Positions 7,807 to 12,190 of a stretch of 12,190 nt of DNA are shown in pieces. The translations under genes and the position numbers were made by a program. This DNA comes from Scytalidium lignicola (Eukaryota > Ascomycota > Leotiomycetes). The DNA lies in the NCBI GenBank assembly GCA_002812745.2, contig NCSJ02000635.1, forward strand, positions 1-12,190. The letters are read 5' to 3'. The notes under the pieces were generated by a model that was given only the letters and a program-made list of their open reading frames with translations, had not been told where the DNA came from and ran no database searches. Position 1 is the first letter of the stretch. Each line of letters starts with the position of its first letter.

Positions 7807-9900
7807 GTTTAAAACAAAGATAAACAAGAGGGCGCATCCTTGCGTATTAAACAAAGAGACAGGGACCAACTGCTGTTATAAGGGGGTTCTGTTTAGACCA
7901 GATACATGAGTGGAGAATGAGGACCCATAAGGAGAAGACAGGAGAAGATTCAAAACACTTGTTGCATCAGTACTATGGTGTCGTCACATGATAACGTACT
8001 TAGGCCAGCTAGACTGAAAATATTCTAGTAGACACGTTAAACTTCGTGCGTCAACTTCCACAAGGGAATATTTCAAGGATAAACTCGATACAGCTTGGGA
8101 TGTTTAGACCAACACGCTATATCTCTTGAGATACTCAGGAGATCGGAAGCTTAAAAGAAAGCAACGGTTTCCCCTAAGTCAATAAGCTTCGAGATACGAC
8201 TAGACAGTTTCAATCCATTGCAAACAACCCATGACTGTATTTTTAGACGAGAAGTATTTATCCAAAGGACCCGACACAGTTTTAAGGTGATCAATCTACA
8301 AATAGAAGAATAGTCGTCGATGTAAGCATTAAACCAACACTAATAGCTACTAATGCCAAAGTCTTCAAGCGATATAGTTTAGTGGAGATACTGTAAGTGG
8401 CAATGAAGTTGGAGAGTGGAGAGATTCCGCAGAGGCAAAGATATGGTGGCTAGAAAAGACCCTATTCATCGTGTGGTCAGAACTGCTCTAATAAAAACTA
8501 CGCATTCAAGTAATAAAAGTAATCCATGCGGAATATAATGGAACATCTTAAAGGAAATTATTTGAAGGCTAGTGTTATTGTGAAATTGAAATCTAGTCTA
8601 TTACATCTCTCTTGAATCCAAACTTCCATAGATGGCAAGTGTTGAGAGGACGGCGACACGGAACAAAATAGAAGGAAAAGGTAATTTCCTAATACGACAA
8701 TAAATCCTGCTCTTGGAGTAAGAAAATATGAGGACAATCAGCTTGGACTGCTCTCCACAGAGGACCTTTCTTTTTCTATGGATGAACTCTTTATGTAGCT
8801 ATCGATTAATTACCATCACGACTTCATAAGATAATGCTAAAATACAAATTGAATGTTCACAGGCATTGAACTTGAGGTCCTCCCAAAGGATCGCCGTCCA
8901 TGGAAGTCTATCCCACTGCACTAGCCGTGGGAGGTCTACGATATGCCCGGAAATTCAAAGAAACTCAGCGCTACAACGGCATGCTCCAGTAGATTCCTTT
9001 TTGCGATAGTCATCTAATTGGCTACAGTTCAGTGTGGAATTACACTTTCCAACCCCACAAGTAATAGCATGCTCTCAAGTACGACAAAAGCTATAAGCAT
9101 CGCTTTATACAAAATCTCGGAAATTGAATATATGAAGTCTTTAATTAGATATCTAACTGAGATATTGTATTCCAAGTTCTCTTCCTCCTTTGTGGCATAG
9201 TTTAGCTGTGAGGAATCTCTGGGACGATCTTACCGTCGCATCTTTCCTCTCATGTGTTCAAATCCAGCGATTTCTGGAATTGATGAACCATCGCATCTTC
9301 GGTACTGTACCCCCTACCACCCTCCACTTTGATCAAGATAGTTCGGGGATACTCTTATTTAGAAATTAGCCAGCCGTAGTGCGAGAAGAACCCCAAGATA
9401 AACAGAAATACAACCTCCGGGGACACCTTCAAATAAAATCAGGGGGTGATGGGAAAATGGCCCGTTCCCAAGGGCGACGGTGCAAATTAAATTGTTGCGA
9501 GAGGGCAATTGGGGGAAAGCAAGGGAACTACAGTATCGTCAAGAGTTACCGTTTTACAATTTTACCGTATTCTAGACATTAGGTAAAATGGTAATTACGC
9601 TCCACGCGCACTGATTGGGTGAATTGCAGCCAAATTGAGTTGGCTAAAAATAAACCTCAAGCAATGATTCCAAACTCATCCTTGCTTCTCTTGGCACTCT
9701 TGTGGCAGTGGAAGGATGGTTTCTGGGTAGGGTGCTGACTACAGTACAAACACAAAAGGACCCCGACGACTTAATTATGCGCCACCGTGGGCTGGACTTT
9801 TCCATGGGCTATTTCTAGTGCTTACAGCTGGTCGCACTGCAATACAACTACCAACCACCAAGCCTCATGTGCCGCGGGAATGTCAAGGAATGTTATAACT
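7807..9900. other. Gene-poor decayed DNA, 2.1 kb; upstream part of MARVEL gene promoter at the right
   Basis: No intact gene was found on either strand. Open frames are short and interrupted. The most coherent is a plus frame from 8853 to 9200 with just two internal stops (8922-8924 and 9015-9017). An overlapping plus frame is open from 8830 to 9006. A tRNA-like GTTCAAATCC at about 9256 has no matching arms. From about 9380 the composition becomes more purine-rich and less decayed, and the segment to 9900 probably includes upstream regulatory DNA of the MARVEL-type gene, with an inverted CCAAT (ATTGG) near 9613. Confidence 0.4.
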
Positions 9901-9965
9901 ACTAATTGACGGGACTTTTTGGTCCCATCGTGTTGCTATTTGTTTACGTTTTTGACTACCCGTCC

Positions 9966-10001
9966 TTCCTCTTCCTCTTCCTCTTCCTCTTCCTCTTCCT
10001 C
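9966..10001 (+). repeat. (TTCCTC)6 microsatellite in the MARVEL gene promoter/5' UTR
   Basis: Six exact tandem copies of TTCCTC end 40 bp before the start codon and continue into TTTTCTG. CT-rich tracts at this place are common around transcription starts of filamentous fungi, so this probably marks the core promoter or 5' UTR. It reads as Phe-Leu repeats in frame with the downstream gene, but no in-frame ATG precedes it, so it is not translated from a normal start. Confidence 0.85.
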
Positions 10002-10040
10002 TTTTCTGCGACAACCCCGGCAATTCAAAAAAACGTGACC

Positions 10041-11008
10041 ATGGCGGGAAATCGGTTCCTGAGGAGGATGGCATTCTCAGGCAAGGCAGCGCCGTTATCG
10101 CCTCCATTGCGGATAACGTCCTTTGTTATCCGATCGTTGCAATTCATTGCTTCCGGTGTTTCCTCGGGTATCCTCGCATTCTTCATCTGGAAACTGAGGG
10201 AAGTCAATATCCGCGTCCCATGGAGTTTCGGCGTGGTGAGTTCTACCCTCCTACAGCCTTGTCGTTTCCTGCTCCAAATCCAGAGTTCTAACTAAGCATC
10301 GCGACAGCAATTTGCGGTTTCCCTCATCTCGCTGATGGTTATAACTGTTGTTTCCATTCGGAGTTGGCCCAATACTCCGTCTCCATACCACAACCTCATT
10401 ACCAATGGTGTTCTCACCGGCCTCTGGGCGCTGGCGCTCGGTGTGCTTCTTGGTACCACTACAAAAGGGGTATTGTTGGAGTCATGCAGTAAGGACATAT
10501 GGCACAATGATATCGGCATGTCGGTGTGTTACCTGTTCAAGGTCCTCTTTGCCTTCCAGGTCATCGCGCTGTGAGTGATTCTTTGCAGGAATTGCGACTG
10601 CGACATTAATTGTGCTGATACTTTCAATTTAGTGGAATGGCTGTGATCGCCCTTGGTTTTGATTTCTTTACTTTCAGAACCTTCTCTGCCTCTGGTGCAT
10701 ATATCAGAACAGAAAACCCGAAGCTTGCTGGAGTCCAAGGCGATGATAGCGAATATCGTGGCTTGACCGCACCTTCGATGGCATCGTCCGCTCCATACTC
10801 TCAGACCTCATTCAGATCGCCAAATACCCCGGACGACAGATCGCTCGGGTTCCCCAATACCTCGCGTTCTGCCGGCTACGATGAGGACATTGCAACGAGC
10901 CACTTGATGGCCCCTAATACCGAAGGCGAGAGGTCCAGATATTACGCCACACCACAACAAAGCCCTCCCTTGGAGAGCAAGGGGAATTCGATGGGGTTTC
11001 AGTCCTAG
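10041..11008 (+). CDS. MARVEL-domain-like four-helix membrane protein, 3 exons
   Basis: Exons 10041-10235, 10308-10570 and 10633-11008 total 834 nt, 277 aa. The start has a strong context (ACCATGG). Both introns (72 and 62 nt) have GTGAGT donors, CTAAC or CTGAT branch sites and AG acceptors, and join in phases 0 and 2. Helices lie near residues 28-50, 64-83, 96-115 and 135-162, with short loops and an Arg/Lys-rich N-terminus (MAGNRFLRRM). That four-helix plan, with FDFFTFRTF just after helix 4, fits the fungal 'membrane-associating domain' (MARVEL) proteins, thought to act in membrane apposition or trafficking at the plasma membrane. From about residue 175 there is a ~100-residue hydrophilic tail rich in Ser, Pro, Thr and Asn (SFRSPNTPDDRS, YYATPQQSPP), likely disordered, cytosolic and phosphorylated. 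No damage was seen. The assignment rests on topology and feel of the sequence rather than a unique motif; another four-TM fungal family is possible. Confidence 0.82.
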
Positions 11009-11580
11009 TCTTCGAATCTTCCATGAACACGAGAGGGTAAGGGAGTATAGAATGTGGGGTTGTCAGTTAACGGTTCCTGGAGTATTTGGGTAACAATAGG
11101 ATGCAACTGGGTGTATAACTGTCTCTGATTTTGATCTGGAAACCCTTTTTATCACACTTCCCCGCATGGCGCAAGATCTGATGATGGTGATTTTGGGGGG
11201 GGCGGGGGGGTTCTTTTTTACGCTATGGTTTGCACAGTTGTTGTATAAAAGGCATGATATAATATACTATGTATGTAAAGATATAATGTCTTCATCATAT
11301 AAAGCATTGGTTTAAACACGCAATTATCATTCGGCGTTTATATATCCGTGAAGTGAAAATGCATAGCAAAATCTAGACAGGTTGCCCTACCTTGCACTTT
11401 TTCAGCCTAAGCTCAAACGAACATGTTCGCAGTAGAGCAGTTATGATTTTAGCCTAGCATCGAACTTCGTGTTCACGTTGTGTCAGCTCGTTGCATGTTA
11501 CTCGACTTCTTCGGAGCGGCCGGGAGGAGACAAAGGTCAGCACTCACGGCCCTCTAGAGAATCTCTCCAAAGGCGGTGAA
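11009..11580 (+). other. 3' flank of MARVEL-type gene; no gene seen
   Basis: This holds the 3' UTR and termination region of the MARVEL-type gene. It includes a dense G tract at 11195-11210 and then a TA-rich stretch (11250-11345) that could serve polyadenylation. Between about 11490 and 11580 a more GC-rich patch (for example CGGAGCGGCCGGGAGG) has no recognisable coding content. Confidence 0.45.
11195..11210 (+). repeat. G8-C-G7 tract, G-quadruplex potential
   Basis: Eight Gs, one C and seven Gs follow in a row, about 190 bp after the stop codon of the MARVEL-type gene on its coding strand. Four GGG runs with one- or two-base loops can be laid out, so DNA or 3'-UTR RNA could form a quadruplex. 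Confidence 0.6.
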
Positions 11581-12190
11581 GGCATCAATCTTCACAACCA
11601 CATGATTATCACAAATTCTAAGTTGAGATCAAATTAACATAGATGTGTGATAAAAAATCTTAATACAAATGCTTAATGTAAAATCTTATCTAAATTTAAT
11701 TATGGCTCGCTTACTTTCTAAAAATTTATATAATATTATAATAATTCATTTGTTTGAAGATTTCTTTCTTTTAAAAATTTAAAAATTCTCATCAAACATA
11801 ATTTTTCTTAAAGTAATATTGCATAACTGTTCTTTAACTTAAAATTAAATAAATGTATTAGAATATTTAGTATTTATTAAACTAGATTAGAGAGATTATA
11901 ATATGTGACATTAATTAATTTCGGACTTCAAAGTCGGTACAGGTTAAGCGCTATATAATTTCAGTATTGCAATCAAACTAAGGTAACGTGAATGGAAAAG
12001 AGCAAAAGCACAAGACTATGTATTATATTATACATTCTATATCTGTTCGTAAGTACTTTTTCAAAGAAAGAAAAAAGGACAAACCCTCTAACAATGGCCT
12101 AATGCTCAAATGTAGTACCGGAAACAGAAAAGGATATCTCCCAAATTCAACACGCTATTGCGTACACAAGGTAATTCATCATTAATTAAG
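11581..12190. other. AT-rich tract resembling RIP-mutated repeat DNA
   Basis: The GC content falls sharply: in the 120 bases 11641-11760, 23 are G or C (about 19%). TA, AT and AAAATTT words dominate. TTATCACA near 11605 and TGTGATAA near 11646-11653 form an inverted pair. Such blocks in ascomycetes are usually repeats mutated by RIP, but no transposase or reverse-transcriptase text is left to name the source, and the element may continue beyond the window. The open frame at 11988-12185 resembles nothing known. Confidence 0.5.

Noticed and set aside
9190..9285. tRNA-like A-box (TGGCATAG) and B-box (GTTCAAATCC)
   Set aside because: The T stem does not pair and no acceptor stem or anticodon arm can be built.

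Overview
The window looks like nuclear DNA of a filamentous ascomycete, most likely Aspergillus, Penicillium or a relative. The basis is short introns with GTAAGT/GTGAGT/GTATGT donors and CTAAC/CTGAC-type branch sites, ACC-ATG-G start contexts, CT-rich promoter tracts and AT-rich decayed intergenic DNA. All gene models were built by hand from splice signals and protein-family resemblance. No search was run.

Three intact protein genes are supported. (1) On the minus strand, 2859 to 750 is a five-exon MFS sugar porter of the fungal alpha-glucoside (maltose) permease type, 560 aa, with a 22-nt micro-exon. (2) On the plus strand, 4758 to 6130 is a two-exon polytopic membrane protein of 403 aa from a family I cannot name. 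(3) On the plus strand, 10041 to 11008 is a three-exon four-helix MARVEL-type membrane protein of 277 aa with a Ser/Pro-rich tail. Genes 1 and 2 diverge from a 1.9-kb shared upstream region that holds CreA-like sites and a 19-nt palindrome.

Between genes 2 and 3 lies about 3.9 kb without an intact gene, but it is not featureless. On the minus strand, about 7190 to 6521 is a decayed and truncated GH51 alpha-L-arabinofuranosidase. Signal region, N-terminal domain and the start of the catalytic barrel can be followed through stops, one frameshift and an intron-sized gap; everything after the PGG(N) motif is absent. About 0.5 kb away, facing the other way, a short ORF at 7726 starts with a signal-peptide-like segment and soon breaks. 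This may be a relic of a second secreted enzyme. Other half-open frames (8853-9200) suggest more gene debris. The locus therefore looks like a sugar-uptake and plant-polysaccharide neighbourhood in which the hydrolase has been lost and the transporter kept.

The two window ends are unusual. Bases 1-38 form a perfect, spacerless 38-bp palindrome. The last ~600 bp drop to about 20% GC, as in RIP-mutated repeats. No rRNA, tRNA, CRISPR or intact mobile element was found.
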